64,000 nucleotides of DNA from G965197675 sp965197675. Its GTDB lineage: Bacteria > Chloroflexota > Dehalococcoidia > Plut-88900. Location of the stretch: assembly GCA_965197675.1 (NCBI GenBank), contig OZ240221.1, positions 1,922,001-1,986,000 on the forward strand, written 5' to 3'. The first letter of the stretch is position 1. The number at the start of each line of letters is the position of its first letter. The translations under genes were made by a program, and so were the position numbers. This document shows positions 1 to 8,991 of the stretch, one piece after another. The notes under the pieces were generated by a model. The model did not search any database. It was given only the letters and a program-made list of their open reading frames with translations, and had not been told where the DNA came from.

Positions 1-63
1 TAGCTCAACGAGTAATCTTCCGAAGTTTCACCTATGCCACTATTTATCCAGGCCGATGAGTAC

Positions 64-1146
64 CTATCCAGCAACCTGATGTTCGAAGGGGAAATCCATA
101 ACCAGCTTCTGGGCCTGTTCTTTCAAGCCGTACAACACCTCGGGGTGCAGTGGTATGCCGTGACCAGATCTCTCTTGTTTCGTCTCGTGCTCTATCTGTC
201 CCGGCACCAGTACCCGCTCCCTTACTGAAACTGGAGGTGTGGCCCGAAGGTTTGCTAGCATATCATCCATCATCTCCTTGAATTCATCAACGGGTCGGAA
301 TCCGTCGACGCGGATAGCCCCTAAGAAGTGGGCTACTTTCCCATCTTCCTCGGATAACGTGACACTGTAGCCCATTCCGGACAGAACCCCAGCAAGGATA
401 TCCACCAGCACCGCCAGGCCATAGCCCTTGTAGCTGCCCAACTCCGCCGAAGAGCCCAAAGGAAGCAACGCTCCATCCTCAAAGCCATCCTCAGGGTCGG
501 AGATGGGGTTACCGTTCTTGTCCACCGCCCAGCCATGGGGAATAGAGGTACCTTTTCGCTTCGCGATCTCCAGCTTGCCAAAGGCCACCGCGCTGGTAGC
601 CATGTCCAGGATATAAGGAGGCTCCTTCCCAGCGGGTACAGCAAAGCTCATGGGATTGGTGCCTAACATTGGCTTCGAACCGTGAGTGGGAACCACCTGA
701 GCCGGGGAATTAGTCATGGACAATCCTATCATATCGTGGAGCAGGGCCATTGTAGAGTAGTATTGACCGGCGCCGAAGTGGCGACTGTTAGTGACTGCAA
801 TCATGGCGATTCCAGCTTCTTTAGCTTTGCGAATTGCCATCTCCATGGCTCGGTAAGCAACTACCAGCCCGAACCCGTTATCTCCATCCACCAGGGCAGT
901 GGTAGCGGTCTCGCGGATAATACGAAGCCGGGGTTTAAGGTTATCCAGTCCGCTTCGGAGTTCCTCAGCGTAGGAGAAGGGGCCGCCCAAATGCGCCACG
1001 CCGTGGGAATCGACTCCTCTAAGGTCGGTCTCGATGAGGATATCGGCGGCAATGGAAGCATCCTCAGCTGACAGGCCCGATCGGACGAAGACCTCGTTGG
1101 TAAAGCTCCGAAGCTCATCGGCCTTGATGCGAGGATAGCTTTCCAT
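64..1146 (-). CDS. Ldh_2-family NAD(P)-dependent oxidoreductase (malate/L-lactate dehydrogenase type)
   Basis: This 360-residue protein belongs to the Ldh_2 / YlbC-AllD family, which reduces 2-keto acids or oxidises 2-hydroxy acids with NAD(P). The family fold is not the classical Rossmann lactate dehydrogenase. Visible family signatures are DLRGVDSHG (residues 41-49), SRHFGA (121-126, with the likely catalytic His), LGTNPMSFA (161-169) and a KGYG segment near residue 240. The length is typical. The ATG start is preceded by AAGGAGAGG. Malate, lactate, ureidoglycolate and sulfolactate are all used within the family, so the substrate cannot be assigned. A second member at 37899-38907 is broken, which makes this the only intact copy here. 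Confidence 0.9.
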   Translation of the reverse strand: MESYPRIKADELRSFTNEVFVRSGLSAEDASIAADILIETDLRGVDSHGVAHLGGPFSYAEELRSGLDNLKPRLRIIRETATTALVDGDNGFGLVVAYRAMEMAIRKAKEAGIAMIAVTNSRHFGAGQYYSTMALLHDMIGLSMTNSPAQVVPTHGSKPMLGTNPMSFAVPAGKEPPYILDMATSAVAFGKLEIAKRKGTSIPHGWAVDKNGNPISDPEDGFEDGALLPLGSSAELGSYKGYGLAVLVDILAGVLSGMGYSVTLSEEDGKVAHFLGAIRVDGFRPVDEFKEMMDDMLANLRATPPVSVRERVLVPGQIEHETKQERSGHGIPLHPEVLYGLKEQAQKLVMDFPFEHQVAG

Positions 1147-1865
1147 ATCCCTCTCCTTGTTCTTTGCTTACCGGGCATTCTAGACCTTGCCGGGGAGTTT
1201 TGGAAGAGCTCAAGTGTATCGCCACGGCTCTACGCTTAGCCATCCTTCACTGCCATACTTGCTGTGATGTAAGCGGCAGCCCTCGGCCTCGGTTAGAAAG
1301 ACATTACCGAACCAAACGACTCACCTACAATAGCAATCCATATAAGCTCCAACGTCATACCTCAGAATCCTGGAAGACCTGTTCTCAGGACTCCTCACAT
1401 GGTGGTTAGGTTCTCTGGGAGGCAACACTGGAGAGGTTTCCAGTGGCATCCATCACTTCTCACATCAGCAGATCTATACCCAGGAGGGCGATAGGAGGTG
1501 ATTGCTTCTCTGCTGTTACGGGAGGAGAAGATTTGGCCGGGCTTGCGTGAGGTTATCGAGCAGGCGCGAGATCATTCCTCGGCAGTAATCACTTCATCAG
1601 AATGATAAATAGGCGCGCCTTCGACTGCTTTCCCAAGCTCGTAATAGTGGAAGTGGAGCTAGCTAGGTACTCTACTGGTTGGAGCGCACGCAGGATCAGT
1701 TAGGGGAGAGTTCACAAGTAGTGGTGTCGGATATTCAGGACTGGCTGGCCATCCTATCGAACGATTAGGGACGACTGTTGAAATGGATCAGAGGACAGGA
1801 TCAGGATGCCAAACAATTCAACAGCGAAGAGGCCGCCATCCATCATGAAACCTCTCGCCTGGTAT

Positions 1866-1915
1866 TATTAATCGCGTACCTCAAAGCTTAACCACTTCGA
1901 GGTACGCGATTAATA
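1866..1915. repeat. 17-bp perfect inverted repeat
   Basis: Arms at 1866-1882 and 1899-1915 are exact reverse complements (17 bp, beginning TATTAATCGCG) around a 16-nt loop. No T-tract follows on either strand, so it is not a classical terminator. It lies downstream of the minus-strand solute-binding protein gene. It could be a 3' RNA stem, a protein-binding site or a relic of a mobile element. Confidence 0.75.
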
Positions 1916-1930
1916 GAGCGCTACTTTGTG

Positions 1931-1963
1931 TCCTGTGATATGCCGTGTGGCATGAGCACAGGA
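1931..1963 (+). terminator. Stem-loop with T-rich plus-strand tail
   Basis: TCCTGTG (1931-1937) pairs with CACAGGA (1957-1963), and an inner ATGCC/GGCAT stem closes a GTGT loop. The plus strand continues ATTTCTTTATT. The hairpin sits six bases beyond the stop of the minus-strand gene at 1969. It may act as an imperfect terminator or 3' stabiliser for either direction. Confidence 0.4.
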
Positions 1964-1968
1964 TTTCT

Positions 1969-3120
1969 TTATTGGGTGAACACCTCTCTCTTTAGCCGCT
2001 CTTCATATTCCTCCCAGTGAGGAAGGAGGTAAGACCATTGCCACAATATGGCTCTCTCTGCCATTTCCTCTGGGCTCGGCAGAACTCGACTAGCGGCGGG
2101 GCCGTATACCGTCTTGGAGTTGGACACGAAGAAAGGCTGTATCTCGGCATACGCGGCCTGCACCTCGGGGTCTAGCAAATGATTGATGAAAGCCTCTGCC
2201 AGATCTTGTTTACTAGTTCCTCTGGGTATCAGCATGTAGTCTATGAATCCCGCAGTGCCTTCTTCTGGCGTAAACATGCCGAATCTTTCAGGGTCTCGTG
2301 CAACAATAGGCTGAAACTCGGGAGTCATTGGATCGATGGCTGTGTCACCCCGTTCCAACGCGGCCGTAGCTTCGGCGCCACTCGACCACCACAAAGCTAC
2401 GTCCAACTCCTGCAGCTTCTCTATGATGGCATCAAAACCTTCCGGTGTATAAAGCTCATTCGGCCCCGGTTCCAGGTCCAAGGCAAAGGCTGCCGCTGAG
2501 ATAGGCAAAATCCAGTAGGCAGTACTCATGCTGATTTTACCCTGGGCTTCAGGCCTCCACAAATCCGACCACGAAGTAGGAGTGAATCCCAATATCTCCT
2601 TGTTGAATACCAGGGTGCTGAAACCATACTGAAAGGGGGCTGCAAAGTTGACGTCACGTCCCTCGCCATGATCGCTCAGGTGGAAGCTATGGAGGTCATC
2701 CATATTTGGAATATTCTCCCGCCTCAACTGAAGCCAAACGCCTTCTTCGATGCCTCTGAGGAGAGTGGTGCCATCGCCAAAGATGCCGTCATAGGGCGGA
2801 TTATCCGCCGGGGCAGCAAGGATTTCGCCGAGGTCCGCTCCCACTCCAGGCACGAGCTGCACCGTGGCTCCCGTTTTCTCTTCAAAGCTGGGTATTGCAG
2901 TCTCTTTGATAGCGTCGTAGAACTGACCCGAATAGGCAGTCCATACCAGTGTCTGTCCCTCAAAGGGCTTTGGAGTAGGTGTGGCAGCCGCTGGCGGAGG
3001 TGTTGGCGTCGATGTCGCTGGTGCAGGAGTGCTTGTTGCATCCCCCCCACAGGCCATTGCAACCAACATTGTGCTTATCAGAATGACAATAATAGCTATC
3101 CATTTACTTTTGGACCTCAT
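1969..3120 (-). CDS. ABC transporter solute-binding lipoprotein (family 1, iron/polyamine-like)
   Basis: A 383-residue exported binding protein. The N-terminus has basic residues, a hydrophobic segment (about 8-22) and a lipobox ending at Cys24 (VAMAC), so the mature protein is probably a lipid-anchored lipoprotein. A Thr/Pro/Ala-rich linker (about 29-53) precedes the ligand-binding fold, which starts near GQTLVWTAYSGQFYD. The body resembles extracellular solute-binding proteins of the Fe(III), thiamine and spermidine/putrescine group. No permease or ATPase gene is adjacent, so it is an orphan in this window and its ligand is unknown. Two hairpins lie just beyond its stop codon. Confidence 0.85.
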   Translation of the reverse strand: MRSKSKWIAIIVILISTMLVAMACGGDATSTPAPATSTPTPPPAAATPTPKPFEGQTLVWTAYSGQFYDAIKETAIPSFEEKTGATVQLVPGVGADLGEILAAPADNPPYDGIFGDGTTLLRGIEEGVWLQLRRENIPNMDDLHSFHLSDHGEGRDVNFAAPFQYGFSTLVFNKEILGFTPTSWSDLWRPEAQGKISMSTAYWILPISAAAFALDLEPGPNELYTPEGFDAIIEKLQELDVALWWSSGAEATAALERGDTAIDPMTPEFQPIVARDPERFGMFTPEEGTAGFIDYMLIPRGTSKQDLAEAFINHLLDPEVQAAYAEIQPFFVSNSKTVYGPAASRVLPSPEEMAERAILWQWSYLLPHWEEYEERLKREVFTQ

Positions 3121-3482
3121 GAGCGCGTCTCCTCCCGCTTTACCTGTAGAAAAACCCTACTATACTTCTTAGAGCATTTGAGAAAATTTGGAAGTACCAA
3201 ACCCAGTTTACATCTTCTGTCAATGTCTGATACTTTTACAACTGCAGAAGATGACCTCTGATATCCTATTGAATCTTAGCTCTATCAGTGTTTCCCCGGA
3301 CGATTCAGTCATGCTGGGACACCTGGGGATCCATCTTTAACCCTTGTCGGTCCTCTCAAGCTACAGATCAGGAGACTGTGTGGGGGAGATGATTCTATAC
3401 CCCTCCTTAATCTAGCCCTGGTTATCCATAATGGATTGAATTGCTCACATGCACATCCGGAATGGACAGGCAGGTTAGGGTT
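3121..3482. other. Intergenic, no feature recognised
   Basis: About 360 bp between two minus-strand genes. I see no tRNA, convincing open frame or strong hairpin. It presumably holds the promoter of the binding-protein gene. Confidence 0.5.
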
Positions 3483-4589
3483 CTAGGAGAACCCATAAAG
3501 GCTGGCGCAGTTATCCCACAGCATTTTCCGTTTAGTTTCTTCTGAAAAAGACATTTCCAGAAACGATTCAGTGGCATGGGGATACTTGGCATCGTTATGT
3601 GGATAGTCGGTCGAGAAGACTACAGTGTCCACGAAGTCTGACTGCTCCATGAACTTGGCGGGTTCTTCATCGGTCTCTATAGATACATAGCATTGTCGCT
3701 GGAAGTATTCCACGGGCTCCAACTTCAACTCTGGCGACTCGAAACGTCCCGACAGGTCGAAGTGCTCATTAAGCCTCCAGACCAGCCAGGGCGCCCACGA
3801 GCAGTTGGCCTCTAGGAACGCGACCTTGAGTCCTGGAAAGCGTTCCAGCACACTTCCGCCGATCATACTAACTAGAGACAGCATCATCTCCATAGGATGA
3901 CAGCAGGCGTGGTGCGTCCAGTAGGTCTCGAAGCGCTCTCCGACCTGTGGTAGAAGGGCATTGGCCCCTTCATGGAACCCCACGGGTACACCAAGCCGCT
4001 CGATTTCTGCCCAGAGTGGATCGTAGTATCGGTCGTGCCAGTTGCGGCCGTTGACTATGTTGGGTCGTAAGAATAGGGCCTTCATTCCCATCTCCTGTAC
4101 GGCCCGGCGAGCCTCTGTGGCAGCTGATTCCACGTCGAAGGGGGAAATCATGGCTGCACCATACATTCGGTCCGGTGCGAAGCTGCAGAAATCGTACATC
4201 CAATCGTTGTAGGCGGTGGCTATGGCCGCCCCCAAAGCAGGGTCTAGACCGTCTACCGCCAGAACGTATAGCCCTCTACTAGGGTAAAGGACTGCGACAT
4301 CTATACCCTCCCTGTCCATGGCTCTAACTTGGGAAGCCGAGTCCCAGTTATTCTCGTAGGAATCCCTGTAGGTATCGTCCAACTCTTTGGCCTTCTCTCT
4401 TTCCCAATCGGCGCCCCTGTCTGTGGGTATCTCGTGTCCTTCCACCTCCAGGTTCATACTTCCCTGGAACTCATCTATGCCCTTGGGTGCCCTTTTAGTA
4501 AATGCCGTATCAATATATCGCTGCCATAGGTCTATCGGCTCAATCACGTGCATATCCGAATCCATGACCTTGAAACCGTTTTTCGCCAT
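3483..4589 (-). CDS. Amidohydrolase-family (Amidohydro_2) metal-dependent hydrolase/decarboxylase
   Basis: This 368-residue protein is a TIM-barrel member of the amidohydrolase superfamily in the ACMSD / 2,3-dihydroxybenzoate decarboxylase-like branch. The N-terminal metal motif is DMH (residues 12-14, in SDMHVIEP). A central His occurs in GFHEGAN, and the C-terminal acidic metal ligand is in STDYPHND. The start ATG has AGGAG five bases upstream. Members hydrolyse or decarboxylate aromatic and heterocyclic acids, but the substrate cannot be predicted. Two relatives occur at 30775-31902 and 39697-40854, sharing the DLWxxY and DYPH-type segments. Confidence 0.88.
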   Translation of the reverse strand: MAKNGFKVMDSDMHVIEPIDLWQRYIDTAFTKRAPKGIDEFQGSMNLEVEGHEIPTDRGADWEREKAKELDDTYRDSYENNWDSASQVRAMDREGIDVAVLYPSRGLYVLAVDGLDPALGAAIATAYNDWMYDFCSFAPDRMYGAAMISPFDVESAATEARRAVQEMGMKALFLRPNIVNGRNWHDRYYDPLWAEIERLGVPVGFHEGANALLPQVGERFETYWTHHACCHPMEMMLSLVSMIGGSVLERFPGLKVAFLEANCSWAPWLVWRLNEHFDLSGRFESPELKLEPVEYFQRQCYVSIETDEEPAKFMEQSDFVDTVVFSTDYPHNDAKYPHATESFLEMSFSEETKRKMLWDNCASLYGFS

Positions 4590-4826
4590 AACATCTCCTC
4601 TTGGGAAGAAAAGTCGACTCTTAAATCATGCAAGCGCATTAAAGCGTAGGGCTCAGGGCAATCCAGTCTACGCGGGTAACCCGACCGATGTCAAACTTGT
4701 GAAGCCTTTCACTCCTTCGTCTAGTCGTCGTATCGGGAAAGCTCTCACACACACTCTCTGCGGACTTTTCGGAGAACGCCCAAAGCTGAGTCGTTTGTTA
4801 GATTGGGTTCGCGTATGTTCTCATTG

Positions 4827-5702
4827 CTATGGCGACAAGGCTACAATGATAAGGCCCAGCACGATCTGGCCGGAACCGATTAGGCGGCCCCTTCCGAATG
4901 ACTCCTTTAGGACCAACGTTCCAAGCATCACCCCGATTACGATGCCCACCTCTCTTGCAGGGGCTACGTAGCTTACTTTGGAGGTCGTTAGAGCTGTCAG
5001 TACCAATCCGTAGGCCAGAAACGTGAGTAGCCCGGAGGTAACAATGGCCCCCTTGGCCCGATCCCACTCCATATACATCAGCTTTGTGCCAAAAGCCTTT
5101 ACCATGTAGGGAGAGAGAAGCAGGGCGGAACCGACTGACATGAGGTACATGTAAAGGAAGGGATTGACGTATCTCACTCCAACCTTGTCCCAGGTCGAGT
5201 ATGCGGCGATGACCAAACCCGTCAGCAGGGCGTAACGTGTCCCTGTGTCCCAGAGGAGCCTGACAGGGTTCTCCAGGATGTTGGAAAGCCTACCCCACCA
5301 GTACACGATGTAGATTCCCAGGACGATGGCAATAATTCCTATCACTGCTGTGAAGGAAATGGTCTCATCCAGTATCACAACACCTAGAACCGGCACTAGT
5401 GCCGGGCCCAGACCACGGGCTATGGGATAGACCACTGAGAGGTCGCCGTGGGTATAACCTCGACCGAGGAAAATGAAATATAGCACCTGGAGGAGTGACG
5501 CTCCAAGAACATACCACCATCCTGGACCTTCGATGGGATAGAGGAGGATGAGAACAACACCCAGGGGCAACAGGAGTATTGCTGTGGATATCAAGAGCCA
5601 CCAGATAAAGACTTCCTGGTTCGTGCCACGCTTTAGGAGGAAATTCCAAGATGCGTGGGCGACGGCGGACAGGATCACTAATACTAGGGCCGGGCCGGTC
5701 AT
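4827..5702 (-). CDS. EamA/DMT-family membrane permease
   Basis: A 291-residue, strongly hydrophobic protein with about ten predicted transmembrane segments arranged as two EamA-type repeats. The drug/metabolite transporter family moves small metabolites such as amino acids or nucleotides across the inner membrane. Features include an N-terminal SWNFLLKRG segment and the YPIARGLGP and APAREVGIVIG segments in matching positions of the two halves. It lies between an amidohydrolase and a broken DUF4328 gene on the same strand. The substrate is unknown. Confidence 0.85.
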   Translation of the reverse strand: MTGPALVLVILSAVAHASWNFLLKRGTNQEVFIWWLLISTAILLLPLGVVLILLYPIEGPGWWYVLGASLLQVLYFIFLGRGYTHGDLSVVYPIARGLGPALVPVLGVVILDETISFTAVIGIIAIVLGIYIVYWWGRLSNILENPVRLLWDTGTRYALLTGLVIAAYSTWDKVGVRYVNPFLYMYLMSVGSALLLSPYMVKAFGTKLMYMEWDRAKGAIVTSGLLTFLAYGLVLTALTTSKVSYVAPAREVGIVIGVMLGTLVLKESFGRGRLIGSGQIVLGLIIVALSP

Positions 5703-5848
5703 AAGAAGGAGTATAGACTCATGCGCAACGCTAACAAAATGGCCCCGGTAGAAGCTCGAAATCCTAGTGAGAGCCTTCCTCTGTCGGAGGGCCCATAGCA
5801 GACTTGGCCTCGGGGAAGATGGAACGCACGGGCCTCTGACGGCCTAGG

Positions 5849-6566
5849 CTAAACAAGCATTATCGCGACTGCATCGGAATCTGGAACCCCAGGTAGACGT
5901 AGGTGTTTTGTGTCCTGATTAATTGTGATTTGTCGAAGTAGCATGGAGACCAATACCGCAGCGATGATGGAGACAGCCTCGGAGACCATCAGCAGCCAAT
6001 CGCCTGAGATTAGCCGGCACGTGGATACCGTGACTGTTGCGCCTCCGAGAAGGGCCAGGGCGCCGATGGTCCCAGCCAAGATGATAGTAACCAAGCCGCC
6101 CACCAGGGGCCGAGGAGGAGTGATACGGAAGCGTTTCCCCAGACATCTGGATCGGCAAAGTCGATTTCCGGATTGTTTCCCTTCCAGATCTCCTTTACCA
6201 CCCGGTAAGGCTGGAAGAGCAAGGCGATAGGTATGAACCACCAGCCCACGGCCCAACGCGGGGAAAATCGCTGGCGGAAAACTCCCAAGGCTCTCAGGTT
6301 GCTTGAGGCGCTATGAATCCAGCAGCAAAATGCGATCCCTGTCCAACAAAGCCTAGGAGCGACAGCAACACGATGACGCTTTGTCGGCTATCGTTGGCGG
6401 CCGCTTGCTCCTCGATAACAGGCTAGCCGGATTCGATTCGCCTGAGCAAATCTATCTCGGCGAAGGTCGAGACGATGGAAATCACAGCCATCAGGCAGAC
6501 GAGGGCCATGAGATCGAGGGTGACGTTGGCTCGATCTCGGGGGAATTGATATAGAGATTGTTCCAT
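5849..6566 (-). pseudogene. DUF4328 membrane protein, broken by one stop and two frameshifts
   Basis: Three frames together rebuild one DUF4328 protein. Frame 1 runs from an ATG at 6566 (MEQSLYQFPRDRA...) and meets TAG at 6423-6425. It can be followed to about 6330. Frame 2 carries the family hallmark: a WIHSASSNLRALG segment, then SPRWAVGWWFIPIA and PYRVVKEIWKGNN, then LLLGPWWAAWLL. Frame 3 carries the C-terminal membrane helix and basic tail (SEAVSIIAAVLVSMLLRQI), ending at 5849. DUF4328 proteins are multi-helix membrane proteins of unknown role. Real decay is the simplest reading, because a stop codon accompanies the indels. Assembly indels remain possible for the frameshifts. Confidence 0.8.
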
Positions 6567-7008
6567 AGTGCTCAAAGAGCATCCTTTTATGTCTGGTGTA
6601 CGCTACAATACATTTATCGTCCTAAGGATTGGTCTGGCAAGGCGAGCGCTATACTGCAAAACACCCTTATCTTTCTCCGGTTCATCACCGACTGCCCGTG
6701 TAGCGTGGGCATTTCGTGTCACGTTTATCTGGCACTCCTGTGGAAGCCTCTGGTCTGATTGCCCAAAACCGAGCCGGATAGAATACCTACGAAATGTGGG
6801 TGTAACTCAAGGTGGTGACCCTTATTCTACTAGCAGTTAATGGGGCAAACAGGTAAGTTCAGGTCTCCAATGGTAGGACACAGGCCTCAAATTAGCACGG
6901 ACTGAACGGGTTGGTGTCTATTGCAGATGTCGGTGCGAATTTCAATAATACAATGCCGGTTCTTGCTGGCACATTCTGTATTTCACGTGTGGGAGTAGTG
7001 CAGATAAG
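6567..7008. other. Intergenic, no feature recognised
   Basis: About 440 bp between the methylamine cluster (which ends at 7009) and the DUF4328 pseudogene. Plus-strand open frames here (6558-6840) have no coding character I can support. No strong terminator hairpin was found immediately after the cluster. Confidence 0.5.
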
Positions 7009-8226
7009 TTAATGAAGCGCGGCAGATGAAGCTGCTCCCTTTTCGTTCACCAGACGGCCCTCACTAAACCTGCTAATAGAGAAGGGCTTGATGAGATCAG
7101 GCGTCTCACCTGTTGCAATCAACTCTGCCATGGTTTTGCCCGCTATCGGAGCCGCCTTAAAGCCGTAGGTGCCCCAGCCACAACTTAGAAGAAGGCCATC
7201 TATTTCTGGGACTGGGCCCATGAGGGGGGCATAGTCGGGAGTCATGTCGCAAAGACCAGCCCAGGTCCTTAGCACATTGACTTCTTTAAGGAAGGGCAGC
7301 AGCTTCAGGGTGTGGGAGATTAAATCTTCTAACCTAGTGAACGTGGTCTTCTCGATATAGGCAGAGTAGTGTTCGACTGCTCCGCCAATGACTAATTCGC
7401 CTCGGTCTGTTTGATAAATATAGACGTGGAAATCAGTGGAGGATATTCCAGTATTCAGAAAGGGCTTCAGTGGCTCCGTGACCAACGCCTGAAGTGGATG
7501 AGTAACGATAGGTAGCTCTAGACCTGCCATCTTGGCTACCGTCGACGACCAACCCGCCGTGCAGTTGAGGACTGTGTCGGCGTGAATGTTGCCTCGGTTG
7601 GTCTCCACCCCAGTCACTCTTCCGTTATTTCGTTGAATGCCCATTACCTCGGTGAATGGATGAACTTCTGCACCCATTCTATCGACGGCTTGGGCGTAGC
7701 CCCAAATCACAGCATCGTGGCGAATGACTCCTGCAGGTGGATGATACAGGCCGGCCAGCACAGGCAATTCTTTGCCCCTACGCATATCTAGGCAAGGGAC
7801 TAGTTTCTCGATCTCATTGGGGCCTATTATTCTGCTATCTACATCCATCGCAGCATTGAACTCTGCTCGGGTTCGGAGAGCATAGATCGAGGATTCGGTG
7901 TGAGCCAACTCAATACGACCAAACTGGCTAAATAACAAGTTGTAATCTAAGTCCTGGGCTAGGTCTTCGTATAATTTGAGACTCTCGTGAAAGAAGGGAA
8001 TACCTTCTGTGGTTACATAGTTGGCCCTGAGTATAGCCGTGGATCGAGCGCTGGCTCCGCCACCAAGATACCCCTTATCAAGGACCGCGAGATTTGTGAT
8101 GCCTCGTTTCCCTAAGTAATAGGCAGTAGCTAGCCCATGCACTCCGGCGCCGATGATCACTACATCATAGTGACCTTTCAGTTCGGGGCGTCTCCACAGC
8201 CGCTCTTTTTTGAAAATGCGCAGCAT
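7009..8226 (-). CDS. mgdA: N-methylglutamate dehydrogenase, SoxB-like FAD subunit
   Basis: A 405-residue DAO-type flavoprotein homologous to the beta subunit of heterotetrameric sarcosine oxidase. The dinucleotide-binding GAGVHG motif is at residues 26-31. It is followed by GASARSTAILRANY, typical of SoxB, where FAD and the FMN site meet. In the N-methylglutamate pathway this subunit oxidises the N-methyl group of N-methylglutamate, releasing glutamate and a C1 unit. It is the last gene of an eight-gene minus-strand run, 41 bp after the SoxG-like gene. Canonical sox operons run B-D-A-G, but here B is last. Sarcosine or dimethylglycine is an alternative substrate, but mgsABC and gmaS upstream favour N-methylglutamate. 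Confidence 0.82.
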   Translation of the reverse strand: MLRIFKKERLWRRPELKGHYDVVIIGAGVHGLATAYYLGKRGITNLAVLDKGYLGGGASARSTAILRANYVTTEGIPFFHESLKLYEDLAQDLDYNLLFSQFGRIELAHTESSIYALRTRAEFNAAMDVDSRIIGPNEIEKLVPCLDMRRGKELPVLAGLYHPPAGVIRHDAVIWGYAQAVDRMGAEVHPFTEVMGIQRNNGRVTGVETNRGNIHADTVLNCTAGWSSTVAKMAGLELPIVTHPLQALVTEPLKPFLNTGISSTDFHVYIYQTDRGELVIGGAVEHYSAYIEKTTFTRLEDLISHTLKLLPFLKEVNVLRTWAGLCDMTPDYAPLMGPVPEIDGLLLSCGWGTYGFKAAPIAGKTMAELIATGETPDLIKPFSISRFSEGRLVNEKGAASSAALH

Positions 8227-8267
8227 ATCGAAAATCTACTAACCCGTTATTCTTATCGCTGTCTTTG

Positions 8268-8978
8268 TCAACTTGATCTGATGCGCCCTAGCACCTCGAG
8301 TCCAAAGGCTCCAATGCCATCATCCTTCCCAGCATGTAACAGGGCTTCCCATAAATACTCGCCGTAATCTCGTTGTACGTATAGCTGATAAGCCAATGTG
8401 TTTCCGATGTCAGAGCGAAGGACGATCACGTATACCTCCGCAGCCTTGCCTTGTGCACAGGAACCATCCGCAAACACAACGGGGTTTAGGTCCAGCTCAG
8501 CTAGCTTGGATAGTAATCGGTATGCTAACGGCCCTGATACCAACACTCCCGCGTGCGTTGAGGTGATGTCCACTAAGTGGGCACATCCCTTTATGTTTTC
8601 CTTAAGGAAGTCTCCCACCGGGCCGACGTCCTGGGGCGATGATATTACCAGCGCATCGTCATAGGTTAATCCGACAACGGTTAATTGGTCATCGGTTGAA
8701 GTTGGGTTTGGGCAACTCTGGGCTTTACCTGCCTCAAGAGGTTCCGAGAGCGAGAGGACTTTTGATAAGGCCTTTAATGCCTCAGCACCTTGAATGTCGA
8801 GTTTGCCAACGGAGCTTATATCACATATTCCCCCGAAATCTCTCAGCATCTCCAAGTCAGACTCTAACGAGCTATATATCGACGGAAGATACCACCCGTC
8901 CTTCTCAACGATAGAGGCCCCCGCCGATTTATGAGTGTGATACATCGCCGTTCGCCTGGCGGGACCAGCTGTGGTCAT
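8268..8978 (-). CDS. mgdD: N-methylglutamate dehydrogenase, SoxG-like gamma subunit
   Basis: This 236-residue protein resembles the aminomethyltransferase (GcvT) fold of sarcosine oxidase gamma subunits. GGICDISSVGKLDIQG near residues 49-64 mirrors the GcvT-type segment in the neighbouring alpha subunit. SoxG helps form the folate-facing and inter-subunit cavity of the complex. It is diverged, as gamma subunits usually are. It lies 13 bp downstream of the alpha-subunit gene and upstream of the SoxB-like gene. The assignment rests on weak similarity plus position. Confidence 0.72.
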   Translation of the reverse strand: MTTAGPARRTAMYHTHKSAGASIVEKDGWYLPSIYSSLESDLEMLRDFGGICDISSVGKLDIQGAEALKALSKVLSLSEPLEAGKAQSCPNPTSTDDQLTVVGLTYDDALVISSPQDVGPVGDFLKENIKGCAHLVDITSTHAGVLVSGPLAYRLLSKLAELDLNPVVFADGSCAQGKAAEVYVIVLRSDIGNTLAYQLYVQRDYGEYLWEALLHAGKDDGIGAFGLEVLGRIRSS

Positions 8979-8991
8979 ACTCTCAGACCTC

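Larger units (their letters stand above)
1147..1968. other. Gene-poor 822-bp interval
   Basis: No convincing gene is visible. A 35-codon GTG-started frame at 1498-1605 on the plus strand follows CAGGAGGG, and a nearby frame at about 1730-1890 is interrupted by TAG. Both look like possible remnants of a degraded gene, but neither has a recognisable product. The right end holds two hairpins, listed separately. Confidence 0.4.

Noticed and set aside
34..228. Plus-strand 64-codon frame at the window start
   Set aside because: Antisense to the 3' end of the Ldh-type gene; no supporting feature.
1498..1605. Short GTG-started frame after CAGGAGGG
   Set aside because: The spacing is acceptable, but 35 codons without similarity are insufficient. 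Recorded only as a possible gene remnant.
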